Part shown: positions 32,301-41,685 of the stretch, piece after piece
Layout of the letters: every line of letters starts with the position of its first letter
Position numbering within the stretch: position 1 is the first letter of the stretch
Assembly (NCBI GenBank): GCA_025360045.1
Contig: JANYCY010000033.1
Span: forward strand, 1 to 64,000
DNA: 64,000 nt
Direction: 5' to 3'
DNA from: Janthinobacterium sp.
Lineage (GTDB): Bacteria > Pseudomonadota > Gammaproteobacteria > Burkholderiales > Chitinibacteraceae
Program-made: the position numbers and the translations under genes
The notes under the pieces: generated by a model
What the model was told of the DNA's origin: nothing
Seen by the model: only the letters and a program-made list of their open reading frames with translations
Database searches by the model: none

Positions 32301-33256
32301 CCAGGGCCTTCATAAATACCGCGCCCAGCAGAGGCCTTACCAATGGCATGAATCGCTTGCTCGTAAGCGGCGTAATAACGCTTGGCGTCGTCAAGCGTGG
32401 TGGCTGCTTCGCCCAGCATATCGTAAGAATATCTAAAGCCACGGGCTTCAAATTTGCGGCTATTGGCCAACGCTTCGGCAATAGTTTCACCGGTTACAAA
32501 CTGCTCGCCCATCAGGCGCATCGCCATATCGACGCCCTTGCGAATCAAAGGCTCGCCGCCACGGCCTATCAGGCGGGTTAAGGCAGAAGACAGCCCTGCT
32601 TCACTATTGGTAGCAACCAGTTTACCGGTCAGCATCAAGCCCCAGCTTGCGGCATTCACAAACAAGGATGGCGATTGCCCAAGGTGGGCATGCCAATCGC
32701 CCTTGCTGACTTTATCTCTGATCAAGACATCACGCGTGGCACGATCGGGAATGCGCAGCAAAGCTTCGGCAAGGCACATCAGCGCCACGCCTTCTTGGCT
32801 GGATAAGGAGAACTCGTGAATCAGGCCTTCAACACCGCCACCGGTACGCTTGGCGCGTAATGCTGCTACCAATTTATGCGCCAGGGCCTGTGTTTGCTCC
32901 GCCATATGCGCCGTCGGCATTTTGGCTTGCTCAATCAGCACCGGCAGGCATTCGACTTCTGGGCGGCGATAGGCCGAAGTAATGGCAGAGCGCAAAACAC
33001 TTTGCACGGCAATGCTTTGGGCCAGCTCTAGGAAAGGAAGATTACTTTCAACGCCGTCTGCATCGTCCAGCAGCGGCAGCGCTTCGCCATCTTGCGCTAG
33101 CTCCAGCGGGCGAGCGCCCTGCTCTACCTGCTGCAAATAAGCAAAAATCGATTGCTTAATCAGCCAATGCGGCGTCCTATCTAATTGCTGCGCTGCGGTT
33201 TTAATCCGCGCACGCAAATCGTCGTCAACTTTAATTCCTAGCGTTGTGCTGGCCAT
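29372..33256 (-). CDS. putA: Trifunctional PutA: proline dehydrogenase, P5C dehydrogenase and repressor
   Basis: A 1294-residue protein that oxidises proline to glutamate. In order: N-terminal ribbon-helix-helix (residues 1-45; TLGIKVDDDLRARIKTAAQQ) for repression of put genes; FAD-dependent PRODH barrel (about 190-540; GPGISIKLSALHPRYSRAQ, RLVKGAYWDSEI, YEFQCLHGMGEPLY); P5C dehydrogenase (about 640-1060; ISPWNFPLAIFIGQVAA, the Glu in IAETGGQNCM and Cys in GQRCSALR); C-terminal domain with QPFGGEGLSGTGPKAGGP. Full length for trifunctional PutA. The proline transporter putP is not adjacent. Confidence 0.97.
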   Translation of the reverse strand: MASTTLGIKVDDDLRARIKTAAQQLDRTPHWLIKQSIFAYLQQVEQGARPLELAQDGEALPLLDDADGVESNLPFLELAQSIAVQSVLRSAITSAYRRPEVECLPVLIEQAKMPTAHMAEQTQALAHKLVAALRAKRTGGGVEGLIHEFSLSSQEGVALMCLAEALLRIPDRATRDVLIRDKVSKGDWHAHLGQSPSLFVNAASWGLMLTGKLVATNSEAGLSSALTRLIGRGGEPLIRKGVDMAMRLMGEQFVTGETIAEALANSRKFEARGFRYSYDMLGEAATTLDDAKRYYAAYEQAIHAIGKASAGRGIYEGPGISIKLSALHPRYSRAQQDRVTAELLPSVIALARLARRYDIGLNIDAEEADRLEISLDLLEAMCFDPELAGWNGIGFVIQAYQKRAPHVIDYVIDLARRSGHRLMIRLVKGAYWDSEIKRAQVDGLEDYPVYTRKVYTDVAYLACAKKLLATPDAVYPQFATHNAQTLSAIYHLAGQNYYPGQYEFQCLHGMGEPLYEEVTAREKLGRPCRVYAPVGSHETLLAYLVRRLLENGANSSFVNRIADENVAIEELIIDPIVQALAVIPAFAPHDKIPLPRLLFGANRLNSSGLDLSNEHRLASLSAALLAGANTEWLAAPLLGVVAELDMTRKQAVKNPADHQDVVGYVIEADVDDVATAFMHAANIGPIWQATSVAERAACLNRAAQLLESGMQPLLGLIVREAGKSLPNAIAEVREAVDFLRYYAGQIEQDFANDTHRPLGPVVCISPWNFPLAIFIGQVAAALAAGNPVLAKPAEQTPLIAAEAVRILRAAGVPAGAVQLLPGRGETVGSALISDARCSGVMFTGSTQVARLIASNLAKRLDKDGRTIPLIAETGGQNCMIVDSSALAEQVVGDVLMSAFDSAGQRCSALRVLCLQSEAADHILHMLKGAMQELNIGKPDSLAVDVGPVIDLEAQQNIASHIAAFKSRGAEVLALSLPSLCQQGTFIAPTLIEINSLSELKQEVFGPVLHVIRYRREALDQLIDDINATGFGLTFGVHTRIDETIAHVVEKVQAGNIYVNRNVIGAVVGVQPFGGEGLSGTGPKAGGPLYLPRLLSRRPAQTLPGDQAALAPLLAYHDHLQSNKEDAAAARCSRYLAGSGLGANIDLPGPTGERNRYLLHPRGPVLCIAATELGAKAQFAAALASGNQAIFIANPAVKAVLDALPKALSGRVVMKPSIAEAGVMGGVLFEGDSDALGEINRQIAEIAGPILQVQGLSSAALVAGEDFDLARLLAERSISVNTAAAGGNASLMSIS

Positions 33257-33476
33257 TTTTTTGCGTTCTATTTGATCAAGATGGCATATTATAGATCGAG
33301 TTGCACCTTAAAATGCTAGGGCTATCCCTAGGGTTGCACCTTCTAGGTTGCACCTTATAAAAATAATAACCGCCTGTCTCATCGAGCCTCAGATTCTTTA
33401 ACCTGTTTAATTCATTTGTAATAACATCCGCCACATTAGAAAATCATAATAAACCCGATTGACAGAGGTATTGCAG

Positions 33477-35108
33477 ATGCTTTACACGCTCAAAGGCAAA
33501 ATTCAGGCCGTCATGATTTTATTAACGACGCTCACTGTTGCTCTATTTACCTACTTTAGCTATCAGCAAGCACGCAGCCATGCCCTGCAAGCCATTGATA
33601 GCCAGCTTGCCGCCGCAGCCACGGGCTATCGCTATGTTTTAGGCGAGGGCTTTCACGCCGAGCTAAAACCACGTGAGCAAGCCGATCTGCCACAAATGCG
33701 TCAGCTTTCCGAGCGCCTTACCCGCTATAGCAAGGAGTTAGGCCTACCGTTTATTTACGGCTATATCCAGCGCGAAGGTAAAATCTATTACGTGCTCTCT
33801 TCCCTCTCCCCTGAAGAAGAAAGCAAGCCCGACGCCGAGGTTTACCTCACCGCATCAGATTCCACCAGCAAGCAATTGCAAACCGCAATTAGCACTAAAC
33901 AGCGCACATTTGATGAATACGACAGTAAATTTGGCAGCTTCCGCACCATTTTCCTGCCCTTCACCAATAGCAAGGGTGAAACCATTGTGGCTGCCGCCGA
34001 TGCCAATTTATCCTCGGTGAAAGAAACCTTAAACAGCATTTTGCTGAAATCGGTGATCCTAGGCTTAGTCGCCATTTTGCTCTCCACGCTGGCATCACTA
34101 TGGCTGGCCAATCTGGTCACTCGCCCGCTGAATCGCTTAAGAATCGCCATGCAAAACTTAAGCAGCGGCAACGCCGATCTAACCGTGCGCTTAGATAGCA
34201 GCAGCCGCGATGAAACATCGCATATCGCCAGTGCTTTTAATCAATTTATGGGTGACTTACATAAGATGATTAATCAAGTCAGCCAGCAAGCAGGCAAGCT
34301 AACAGGAGGCGTGGCCGATATCGAGCAAATGGCGCAAAAGCTATCGCAAGAATCACATAAGCAAGCCGATATGGCCTCCGCATCTGCCGCCAATATTGAA
34401 GAAGTTACCGTCAGCATTGCCCATATTGCCGATAGCACCCAGCAAGTTGAAAACACCGTTAAAGAAGCCGATTTGGGTGCGCAAGCCAGTGCGGATGCCG
34501 TGAACACCATGCGGGACGACACCAATAAAATGGCCGGCACGGTTGGCGAGCTGAGCAACACCATGCAAGAGCTATCTGAGCAATCGCAGAAAATCAGCTT
34601 AATCACCGTCACCATTAAAGACATCGCGGGCCAGACTAATTTGCTGGCACTCAACGCCGCGATTGAAGCCGCAAGAGCAGGCGAAACAGGCCGTGGCTTT
34701 GCCGTTGTGGCTGATGAAGTCAGAAAGCTGGCCGAGCGCACCGCCCGCGCCACAGAAGAAATCGAGCACATGCTCGGGTCGATCAGCGATAAAACCGAGC
34801 ACGCCGTCGGCAAAATGCAAGCCACCAAAGAGATGGTGAGCGGCAATCAAGCGCTAGCCCAAGTGATTGCCGAACGCATCGGCGGCATGCAGGCAGAAAT
34901 GCAATCGGTAGCCGGAAAAATCATCGAAATATCCAGCGCCACCCGCGAGCAATCCATGGCCACCGAACAAATCGCCCAAGTCGCCGAAAAGATCAACCAT
35001 CAGGTTACTGAAACAGACATGGCATTAAAAAACACCCGCGCCACGCTAACCGATTTGTCTGAATTGGCGGCGAATTTACAGGGGATTGTGGGGCGGTTTA
35101 AGTTGTAA
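33477..35108 (+). CDS. Methyl-accepting chemotaxis protein, single-Cache-like sensor
   Basis: A 543-residue receptor: N-terminal helix (about 9-28), periplasmic domain of about 155 residues ([19 protein letters not shown], then [17 protein letters not shown]), second helix (about 190-212), HAMP ([20 protein letters not shown]), signalling domain with tip [20 protein letters not shown] and [13 protein letters not shown]. The ATG at 33477 has GAGG eight bases upstream, better than the TTG at 33459 of the ORF track. Divergent from putA across about 220 bp, so a link to proline sensing is possible but unproven. Confidence 0.93.
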   Translation: MLYTLKGKIQAVMILLTTLTVALFTYFSYQQARSHALQAIDSQLAAAATGYRYVLGEGFHAELKPREQADLPQMRQLSERLTRYSKELGLPFIYGYIQREGKIYYVLSSLSPEEESKPDAEVYLTASDSTSKQLQTAISTKQRTFDEYDSKFGSFRTIFLPFTNSKGETIVAAADANLSSVKETLNSILLKSVILGLVAILLSTLASLWLANLVTRPLNRLRIAMQNLSSGNADLTVRLDSSSRDETSHIASAFNQFMGDLHKMINQVSQQAGKLTGGVADIEQMAQKLSQESHKQADMASASAANIEEVTVSIAHIADSTQQVENTVKEADLGAQASADAVNTMRDDTNKMAGTVGELSNTMQELSEQSQKISLITVTIKDIAGQTNLLALNAAIEAARAGETGRGFAVVADEVRKLAERTARATEEIEHMLGSISDKTEHAVGKMQATKEMVSGNQALAQVIAERIGGMQAEMQSVAGKIIEISSATREQSMATEQIAQVAEKINHQVTETDMALKNTRATLTDLSELAANLQGIVGRFKL

Positions 35109-35120
35109 GGTATTGCTTGA

Positions 35121-35196
35121 TACTCATTCCCGCATGCCTTTGGCGGGGATCCTGCTGCACAGCTGGATCCCCACTAAAAACACTCGGGGAGAACGG
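35121..35196. repeat. Family B palindromic repeat
   Basis: TCATTCCCGCATGCCTTTGG, TCCTGCTGCACAGCTGGATC, and CACTCGGGGAGAACG. It directly follows the chemoreceptor stop and could act as its 3' end. Confidence 0.75.
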
Positions 35197-35419
35197 TTTT
35201 AGGGAAGTTATTTCGAGCCACTCATGCCTTTTGAGCAAGGCAGGCTAATCGGCATGTCCACTAAGCAACGTCAAAAAGATATTTTGACTACGCTCAATAC
35301 TAAAAAAACGATAACTACCCAACAGCCTATTACTTATCTTACATCTATTTCTCCCACCTTCTAAAAACTGTAATACCACGCTGGTATCCTGAAGGCTATA
35401 TGACTTTGGGGAGTGATCC

Positions 35420-35956
35420 ATGAGTATTTCAAGTGAGCTGCTTGATCGCATTTATGTCAAAACGACCCAAGGGCAAAAAGAGATTGCTGAACGCAGCAGT
35501 GGCCTATTGGCAAAGCAGCGCCGCTTGCTAATCTTAATTGACGGCATCAAATCCAGTAGCGAATTGGCAGCACTTTTGGCTGAGTTTGAGCTTTCAGCCA
35601 AGCTCAATGAATTGGCAGAACTTGGGTTTATTCAATTAAAAGATAGCCCGCTCAGTGTTGAGATCAGCGATAAAGTCATCAAAGAATTGCCCAAAGCACC
35701 CGCTGCTGAAGCGACCATCACCCCAAGTATTGACCCAATTTTCCTCGAGCAAGCCAAAAACCTAATGGTAGAAAGCGCCCAACATTGCTTGGGTATTATG
35801 GCTAGATCATTAATTGAAGAAATACAGCAGTGCAATCAAAGCAATTACAAAGTAGTGATTGCCCGCTGGAATATGGCATTACGCCAATCCAATAAAGCAC
35901 GCACCCATGCCGATCAATATGTGGATGCGGTAAAGACTTTAATTGGGATTGATTGA
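35420..35956 (+). CDS. Hypothetical protein with winged-helix-like N-terminus
   Basis: A 178-residue protein. The N-terminal 75 residues (VKTTQGQKEIAERSSGLLAK, RRLLILIDGIKSSSELAALL, LNELAELGFIQL) match a pattern frequent in uncharacterised betaproteobacterial proteins, with a winged-helix-like fold. A Pro/Ala linker follows, then a helical C-terminal domain. GGGGAG lies 7 bases before the ATG. No neighbour gives a clue; the preceding 300 bp hold only a family B repeat. Confidence 0.7.
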   Translation: MSISSELLDRIYVKTTQGQKEIAERSSGLLAKQRRLLILIDGIKSSSELAALLAEFELSAKLNELAELGFIQLKDSPLSVEISDKVIKELPKAPAAEATITPSIDPIFLEQAKNLMVESAQHCLGIMARSLIEEIQQCNQSNYKVVIARWNMALRQSNKARTHADQYVDAVKTLIGID

Positions 35957-35970
35957 TTTAAATAATGGAT

Positions 35971-36040
35971 GTTACACAGCAAAACCCAAATCTTGAAACA
36001 CGGAGCTGACCGAGAACACGGAGTTTCACGGAAAAAGGTT
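35971..36040. repeat. Family A repeat, left arm only
   Basis: GTTACACAGCAAAACCCAAA, TCTTGAAACACGGAG and GAACACGGAGTTTCACGG resemble the left arm of the copy at 55477; the matching right arm is missing. A family C copy follows. Confidence 0.65.
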
Positions 36041-36083
36041 AGTTAGGCATTTATCATAATCCGGCCACGTATTTGCCAACATC

Positions 36084-36170
36084 GAATCATCGTAGGGTGG
36101 GTGAAACCCGCTGTTTTCTTAGCATTTCAGGTTAAAGTCTGGCGGGTTTCACCCGCCCTACAAAAGATGA
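36084..36170. repeat. Family C inverted repeat, diverged loop
   Basis: CATCGTAGGGTGGGTGAAAC and its inverse GTTTCACCCGCCCTAC with a different, longer middle (AGCATTTCAGGTTAAAGTC). Confidence 0.75.
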
Positions 36171-36241
36171 AATGCATGCTATTAGCCTCAATTGATGCGT
36201 ATGGAGCGGATAAAACTTAGCCCAACCTAGCGATTTTCAGC

Positions 36242-36760
36242 TTACGGCCTTTCGAGTAATTCCCGCCTACAGGGCTCAAACTGATGCAGATATCGGGTGA
36301 AGGTATCTTTAGGTCGCTCAAGCCCATTAGAGGCCAAAACTCGAGCCGCCATGCCTCGATGGTTGCTACCATGCGTCAACAAATGCAACAGAATTTCCTC
36401 AACTGAAAGCTGCCCTTGCTCACCATCTGTGAATTGGAAATAAACCTGCCTACTCAATTCAATTTGGCTCACTGCTTCTGTAAAACCCACCAACCAAGCA
36501 TCATTCTTATCCATCCGATCTTTTAGCTCAGAGAGCGAAGGCGTTTCAGGAGTATTATCAGCGGTGTACAGCTCTGGACGGCCCGATATGCGGCTAATAA
36601 AAAGGCTGTCCACCACGGTTGTGTGATTCAAGATACGGGCGAAGAAGATTGAGTCATCGTCCGATAGCAAATGAAACTGCCGCTCGCCATAAGAAAGAAG
36701 CTCCGCATTTGCCCACGCCTTGTACTTGAACGCTTTTAGATACACATTATTTGCTTGCAT
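36242..36760 (-). CDS. DinB-family protein
   Basis: A 172-residue four-helix-bundle protein of the DinB/YfiT metal-binding superfamily: FKYKAWANAELL (first His replaced by Lys-Ala-Trp-Ala-Asn motif), ILNHTTVVDSLFISRI with the metal His, and LLHLLTHGSNHRGM with the H-x-x-x-H pair. Possibly a thiol- or glutathione-dependent transferase; exact role unknown. The ORF track includes 40 extra residues (start 36880) without similarity; MQANNVYLKAFKYKAWAN at 36760 is the plausible start. Confidence 0.88.
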   Translation of the reverse strand: MQANNVYLKAFKYKAWANAELLSYGERQFHLLSDDDSIFFARILNHTTVVDSLFISRISGRPELYTADNTPETPSLSELKDRMDKNDAWLVGFTEAVSQIELSRQVYFQFTDGEQGQLSVEEILLHLLTHGSNHRGMAARVLASNGLERPKDTFTRYLHQFEPCRRELLERP

Positions 36761-37053
36761 AGTGGCTCTGATGAAGTTAAAAAAGCCGTAAGGCGTGATA
36801 AATACGATGGCCAACCCATCAAAAAACCTAGGGAAAAACAAAAGGAATACTTTCTTTACTTGCAGACAACAATCATACAATCGTCAGTGTACCAAAAGAA
36901 TAATGACAAACAAATAGAGCTATATCTTTCTACAAGCAATATTCTCCCCAGCCATCAGCTAAAGAATTCACATTACTCAACGCTTCCCTAAGGCATCCAT
37001 CGCCGCTTGGCTTTATACTGCTCATCCAAACATAAAAATTGCTGGAGACTTGG

Positions 37054-37968
37054 ATGCTTGCTCGATTTCGCCCTCTGATTATTGCCGTCACCGTCGCTTC
37101 AACCCTGCTCGCCCCCCTCGCCAGCGCCGCTGTCAGTAAAGCGGTTTCAGCCAGCAATAAAGTAGAAAACGCCAATAGCTTGCTGTGGAAAATTGAGAAA
37201 AAAGGCACGCCTGCTTCTTGGCTGTATGGCACGGCGCATGTGGGTGATCCACGCGTGACTCAGCTCAGCCCTAAGACCGAAGCCGCTTTTGCTGATTCTA
37301 AGAAAGTAGTCACCGAAATTCGCCTCGATTTTGGCATGATGATGGAAATGGGTAAGCGCATGCTGACTGCGGAGCCATCGCTTGCGCAAGTCATCGATAA
37401 AGATCATTACCAAAAACTTTTGCCAGCCTTAGAGGCACGCGGCTATCCAGAAGTGGCCACCGCCAAGCTGAAGCCTTGGGGCGCTGCCATGCTGCTGATG
37501 GCACCGGTACGCCAGCCGGGGCAAATGCCGCTTGATTTGCTATTCGCCAAAATGGCCATTGAAGGACAAAAAGATTATTCCGGCTTAGAAACACTGGATG
37601 AGCAATTAAGTGTTTTTGAAACTATTCCAGAAGCCAAACAAATCGAGCTGCTCTACGCCGTACTCGATCAACAAGCCGAGCTTGAAAAGAGCTATCAAAA
37701 GATTCTGGATCTTTATCTCAAACAAGATATCAATGGGCTAGCCGAATACGCCGCGCAAGACGATTTTAAAATGGTTGATCAAGCATGGCTAAATCAATGG
37801 CGTAATCAATTACTCGAAGCCCGCAACCCACGCATGGTCGAACGCCTGACTGACAAGCTTAAAGAAGGCAACGCCTTTATCGCCGTAGGTGCTTTGCATC
37901 TGCCAGGCAAAACCGGCCTGATCCAAAGCCTGCGCCAACAAGGCTACCGCGTAAGCCCTGTGAAATAA
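37054..37968 (+). CDS. TraB/GumN family protein, exported
   Basis: A 304-residue protein with a signal peptide (RPLIIAVTVASTLLAPLASA) and the TraB/GumN features SLLWKIEKKGTPASWLYGTAHVG-type opening (GTAHVGDP), YSGLETLDEQLSVFETIP and a C-terminal FIAVGALHLPGKTGLIQSLR. The two conserved GxxH and GALH motifs are those of the TIKI/TraB metalloprotease-like superfamily; substrate unknown. The ATG at 37054 has CTGGAGA upstream. Single gene. Confidence 0.9.
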   Translation: MLARFRPLIIAVTVASTLLAPLASAAVSKAVSASNKVENANSLLWKIEKKGTPASWLYGTAHVGDPRVTQLSPKTEAAFADSKKVVTEIRLDFGMMMEMGKRMLTAEPSLAQVIDKDHYQKLLPALEARGYPEVATAKLKPWGAAMLLMAPVRQPGQMPLDLLFAKMAIEGQKDYSGLETLDEQLSVFETIPEAKQIELLYAVLDQQAELEKSYQKILDLYLKQDINGLAEYAAQDDFKMVDQAWLNQWRNQLLEARNPRMVERLTDKLKEGNAFIAVGALHLPGKTGLIQSLRQQGYRVSPVK

Positions 37969-38027
37969 TATTTACTACACGATCGTCCTCCGCGCGCGTA
38001 TGTATCTATACAAGTCAGCGGCACGTA

Positions 38028-38146
38028 TTCCCCCCTTTGAAAAAGGGGGGCTAGGGGGGATTTGGAATTGCATATCTTTACACGAGCAAACAAAGCCACA
38101 CAAAAGCAAATCCCCCTCAATCCCCCTTTGATAAAGGGGGAGGTTG
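38028..38146. repeat. Family D inverted repeat (AATCCCCC type)
   Basis: TTCCCCCCTTTGAAAAAGGG then GGGGGGATTTGG on one side, and AAATCCCCCTCAATCCCCCT then TTGATAAAGGGGGAGG on the other. It fills most of the interval between the TraB and aldo/keto reductase genes. Confidence 0.8.
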
Positions 38147-38252
38147 CGGTACTAAAGTGCCACCTAAAATGATGTAGATGCTTATGCGCCCTAGGTCCCA
38201 CACAAAACGCAGTGCGCCAAAAATGCCGAAAACGCCTTACGAGACCCACCCC

Positions 38253-39290
38253 ATGAAATATCACCTTTTACCCAAAACTGATTTAAATATCTCCACGCTC
38301 TGCCTTGGCACCATGACCTTTGGCGAGCAAAACAGCGAGGCCGATGCGCACGAGCAGCTTGATTATGCGGTTGCGGCGGGGATCAACTTTATTGATACCG
38401 CCGAAATGTATCCGGTGCCTGGCAAGGCGGAGACTCAGGGCTTAACCGAAAGCTATGTGGGTAGCTGGCTGGCCACGCAAAGCCGCGACAAGATTATTCT
38501 GGCGAGCAAGATTTCTGGCCCTAATCGCGGCATGGATTGGATACGCGGCGGGCCAAAATTAAATCGTGAGCAAATTCATGCCGCCTGCGATGCCAGCTTA
38601 AAGCGTCTGCAAACTGACTATATCGATCTTTACCAATTGCACTGGCCTGCCCGCCATGTGCCGATGTTTGGTCAAAGCTATTACGACCCTAAGCAAGAGC
38701 CTGCCCATACCCCCGATTTTGCAGAGCAGCTTTCGGCACTGGATGAGCTGGTTCAGGCCGGTAAAGTGCGCCATATCGGGCTATCCAATGAAACCCCTTG
38801 GGGCGTGATGGAAGCCAGCCGCGTGGCGCAAGCGCAATCTCTGCCGCGCATTGCCACCATTCAAAATGTATTTAATTTAATTAACCGTCAGTTTGAAAAT
38901 GGCTTGGTTGAAACCTGCTATCGTCAGGATGTGGGCCTGCTTGCGTATAGCCCGCTGGCGTTTGGTTTGCTTTCCGGTAAGTATTTTGACAATCCGCAAG
39001 CGGTTGGCAGGATGACGCGCTTTAGCAATTTTGGCGCACGCTATTTAAAACCAGCAGTACCCAACGCGATCGAGGCCTATGTAAAACTCGCCAGAGAGCA
39101 CGGCTTATCCCCAGCTCAAATGGCTTTGGCATGGGTCAGCAGCCGCTGGTATGTAGCCAGCAATATTATTGGTGCAACCACCATGGCTCAGCTGAAAGAA
39201 AATATCGGCAGCTTAGATGTAATCATCACGCCAGAATTAGACGCCGCAATTGAAGCCATTCATAAGCAAAGCCCTAATCCAGCGAATTAA
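38253..39290 (+). CDS. tas: Aldo/keto reductase, Tas-like
   Basis: A 345-residue NADP(H)-dependent reductase: KTDLNISTLCLGTMTFGEQN, catalytic Asp/Tyr in FIDTAEMYP, Lys in IILASKISGP, His in YQLHWP. The insertion MFGQSYYDPKQEPAHTPDFA is a Tas-subfamily trait. The ORF track start at 38178 adds 25 residues that read through repeat sequence; MKYHLLPKTDLNIS at 38253 matches the family start. Physiological substrate unknown. Confidence 0.93.
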   Translation: MKYHLLPKTDLNISTLCLGTMTFGEQNSEADAHEQLDYAVAAGINFIDTAEMYPVPGKAETQGLTESYVGSWLATQSRDKIILASKISGPNRGMDWIRGGPKLNREQIHAACDASLKRLQTDYIDLYQLHWPARHVPMFGQSYYDPKQEPAHTPDFAEQLSALDELVQAGKVRHIGLSNETPWGVMEASRVAQAQSLPRIATIQNVFNLINRQFENGLVETCYRQDVGLLAYSPLAFGLLSGKYFDNPQAVGRMTRFSNFGARYLKPAVPNAIEAYVKLAREHGLSPAQMALAWVSSRWYVASNIIGATTMAQLKENIGSLDVIITPELDAAIEAIHKQSPNPAN

Positions 39291-39316
39291 TGGCACTAGG
39301 AAATCTCCTCTAGAAA

Positions 39317-39430
39317 AAACCCAAGCCTTAAACCCGAGTAAAAGGAGAACACAGCATTCCCTAGAGAAAACCTAAGCTATCTTTTTGATTTTCTCTTTGA
39401 AACGCTGTGTTCTCTGTCGCTGAGTAATCC
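39317..39430. repeat. Family A inverted repeat, diverged
   Basis: CCTTAAACCCGAGTAAAAGG, AGAACACAGCATTCC and, inverted, TTTTCTCTTTGAAACGCTGTGTTCTCTGTCG. Lies between the reductase and a soluble chemoreceptor gene. Confidence 0.7.
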
Positions 39431-39552
39431 CTCCTGACCCTCAATAGCAAAAAACATATTCTTTTCCACTTTGGCAATTGATTTTAAACAACGCACCTCT
39501 ATAACAAGGATAGAGGTTTCGTTTTCAATGAGCGATTGCAGGGGATCATCTT

Positions 39553-40680
39553 ATGTTTGGCTTTACCCAGAAAACTGAGTCAAAAAATACCGTAGATACA
39601 CAGCTCGATACGATGAAGGCAATCCTCGATCATGTAGATAATATGATCTTGCTCTGCGATACCAGCCACGAAAACAATGTGTTTTACGTGAATCAAACCG
39701 CTAAAAGCGTCTTTGAAAAATATCGCCAAGAAATGACTCAAGTGTTGCGTGGCGCAGACCCTACCCAAGCGCATGGCGGCTCTATCCATCGCTTTCACCA
39801 TGATCCAGAGCGGGTTCGCCGCATCTTGCAGCAGCTGGGCAGCGGCGCTAAAAATGCCACTCACGTTGCCGACATCCCCTTAGGCAGTATCACCTTACGC
39901 ACCAAGGCTTACCCGATTTGGGATGCTGCTGACAGCAGCAAAGTAAAATGCTATCTAGCCTGTTGGGAAGATATCACCAGCAAAGTTAAACACGAAGAAT
40001 TACAAAAAGACGTTGCCAGCAAGGCCAGCGAGCTGCATGAGCAAGTCTCGTATATTGCCTCCACCATGGAAGAAGTCAGCACCAGCATTGATGAAGTCGC
40101 ACACACAACAGCTGAGGCCAGTAGCAGAGGCAATAGCGCATTTGAAAGCGCCAATGAAGGGCAAGTGGTGGTGGAAGGCGCAGTACGCGGTATGCGTGAT
40201 GTAGCCGAATTGGTCCGCACCACAGCAGGCGTGATCGGCCAGCTCAATACTCAATCCGATAAAATTGGTGTGATTGTGGGGGTGATTAAAGATATTGCCG
40301 ATCAAACTAATTTACTGGCGTTGAATGCCGCCATTGAGGCCGCACGAGCTGGCGACACGGGGCGAGGTTTTGCCGTGGTGGCCGATGAAGTACGTAAATT
40401 GTCCGAGCGCACCGCCAAGGCAACCGCCGAAATTGGCGAGCTGATTCGCTCAATTCAAATAGAAATCGAACGCGCCGTCGGCACCATGAATTCTGGCGAA
40501 AAAGACGTAAGCGCTGGCGAAGAAAAAGCCGTTAGCGCAGAAAAAGCCTTAGTGCGCATCGTGCAAGATGTAGGCGCCATGCGTAATCTCATTAGCGAAA
40601 TTTCCAATGCATCTGAGCAGCAAGCCAGCTCAGTCAGAGATGTGGCGCAACGCTTAGAAGTGATTACCTCAAAACAATAA
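39553..40680 (+). CDS. Soluble PAS-domain methyl-accepting chemotaxis protein
   Basis: A 375-residue chemoreceptor without membrane helices. An N-terminal PAS-like domain (about 20-150; [20 protein letters not shown] and [25 protein letters not shown]) is followed by a short signalling domain with the canonical tip [20 protein letters not shown] and [13 protein letters not shown]. It probably senses a cytoplasmic signal such as redox or energy state. It lacks HAMP, and the C-terminus ends soon after the signalling helix. Followed by a good terminator. Confidence 0.93.
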   Translation: MFGFTQKTESKNTVDTQLDTMKAILDHVDNMILLCDTSHENNVFYVNQTAKSVFEKYRQEMTQVLRGADPTQAHGGSIHRFHHDPERVRRILQQLGSGAKNATHVADIPLGSITLRTKAYPIWDAADSSKVKCYLACWEDITSKVKHEELQKDVASKASELHEQVSYIASTMEEVSTSIDEVAHTTAEASSRGNSAFESANEGQVVVEGAVRGMRDVAELVRTTAGVIGQLNTQSDKIGVIVGVIKDIADQTNLLALNAAIEAARAGDTGRGFAVVADEVRKLSERTAKATAEIGELIRSIQIEIERAVGTMNSGEKDVSAGEEKAVSAEKALVRIVQDVGAMRNLISEISNASEQQASSVRDVAQRLEVITSKQ

Positions 40681-40689
40681 AGAATCCGT

Positions 40690-40728
40690 AAAAAAGCCCC
40701 CACTCACCTTATGGCTACGGGGCTTTTT
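40690..40728 (+). terminator. Rho-independent terminator
   Basis: AAAAAGCCCC and GGGGCTTTTT pair around an 18-nt loop, just after the PAS chemoreceptor gene. Confidence 0.85.
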
Positions 40729-40772
40729 ATCGCCTTAGGACTTGGCTCCTATTCACTTCCCACTACAAAACT

Positions 40773-40845
40773 TCGTCATTCCCTCATGCCTTGGCGGGAA
40801 TCCAGCGGCGCTAATGGATCCCCGATAAAACCACTCGGGGATGAC
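40773..40845. repeat. Family B palindromic repeat
   Basis: CGTCATTCCCTCATGCCTTG, GCGGGAATCCAGCGGCGC and CACTCGGGGATGAC; arms are inverted relative to each other. Confidence 0.75.
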
Positions 40846-40888
40846 TCATATCATTTATAGATTTATTTCACAGCACTTCTTAGCCATA

Positions 40889-40929
40889 AAAATCCCCCGC
40901 TAGCTCAAAGCCAGCGGGGGATTTTTTTA
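40889..40929. terminator. Strong terminator, mainly for the peroxiredoxin gene
   Basis: AAAATCCCCCGCT and AGCGGGGGATTTTTTT form a 13 bp stem with A and T tracts on either side, so it works on both strands. It is 28 bp past the end of the peroxiredoxin gene. Confidence 0.9.
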
Positions 40930-40956
40930 AATTAAATCGCTAAAACAATTTAGTAA

Positions 40957-41562
40957 TTACAGATCTTTAGCGTTTTTAGCCAAGTAATCAGCAACGCCAG
41001 CAGCATCTGCCTTCATCCCTGTTTTACCTTTGCTCCAGCCTGCTGGGCAAACTTCACCGTGCTCTTCAGTGAATTGCAGTGCATCAACCACACGCAGCAT
41101 TTCGCTGATATCACGGCCTAGTGGCAAGTTGTTTACTACTTGGTGCTGAACAACGCCCGATTTGTCGATCAGGAAAGAGCCGCGCAATGCAACGCCTTCT
41201 GCTGCCAATTCAACATCATAAGCTTGGCAAATTAAGTGCTTAATATCGGCAACTAAGGTGTAACCAACTTGGCCAATACCACCTTTTTCTACCGGAGTGT
41301 TGCGCCATGCAGCATGAGTAAATTGGCTGTCGATCGACACGCCGATTACTTCTACATTGCGCTCTTTGAATTCTGCCAGGCGGTGATCAAAAGCGATCAG
41401 CTCAGATGGGCAAACAAAAGTGAAATCTAAAGGATAGAAGAACACCACGGCGTATTTACCGGCGGTGGCTGCCTTAAAGTTGTAGCTATCTACGATCTCG
41501 CCATTACCGAGAACGGCTGCTGCGGTGAAATCTGGTGCGCTTTTACCAACGAGTACGGCCAT
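40957..41562 (-). CDS. 2-Cys peroxiredoxin, AhpC/Prx1 type
   Basis: A 201-residue typical 2-Cys peroxiredoxin that reduces H2O2 and organic peroxides in the cytosol. Peroxidatic Cys51 in DFTFVCPSE, Arg in the active-site region, and resolving Cys172 in GEVCPAGW are all present. The GGIG and C-terminal YL(F)-type region (DYLAKNAKDL) are those of overoxidation-prone Prx1 forms in part. No ahpF or oxyR lies next to it, so reduction is likely by a thioredoxin-type donor. Single gene with its own promoter region and terminator. Confidence 0.95.
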   Translation of the reverse strand: MAVLVGKSAPDFTAAAVLGNGEIVDSYNFKAATAGKYAVVFFYPLDFTFVCPSELIAFDHRLAEFKERNVEVIGVSIDSQFTHAAWRNTPVEKGGIGQVGYTLVADIKHLICQAYDVELAAEGVALRGSFLIDKSGVVQHQVVNNLPLGRDISEMLRVVDALQFTEEHGEVCPAGWSKGKTGMKADAAGVADYLAKNAKDL

Positions 41563-41685
41563 GTGATGCTCCTAGTGTTTTTTAAAATTAAACCCGACGT
41601 ATTCTGAGTAAATAGTCGGACGCTGTCCAATCAACAAAGTTCATCTTGAGGATAGCTTTTCTCAATGACCTCTTGATGAAAGTAC

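Noticed and set aside
29734-32819. Many ORFs opposite or inside putA
   Set aside because: Shadow frames of a long high-GC coding region.
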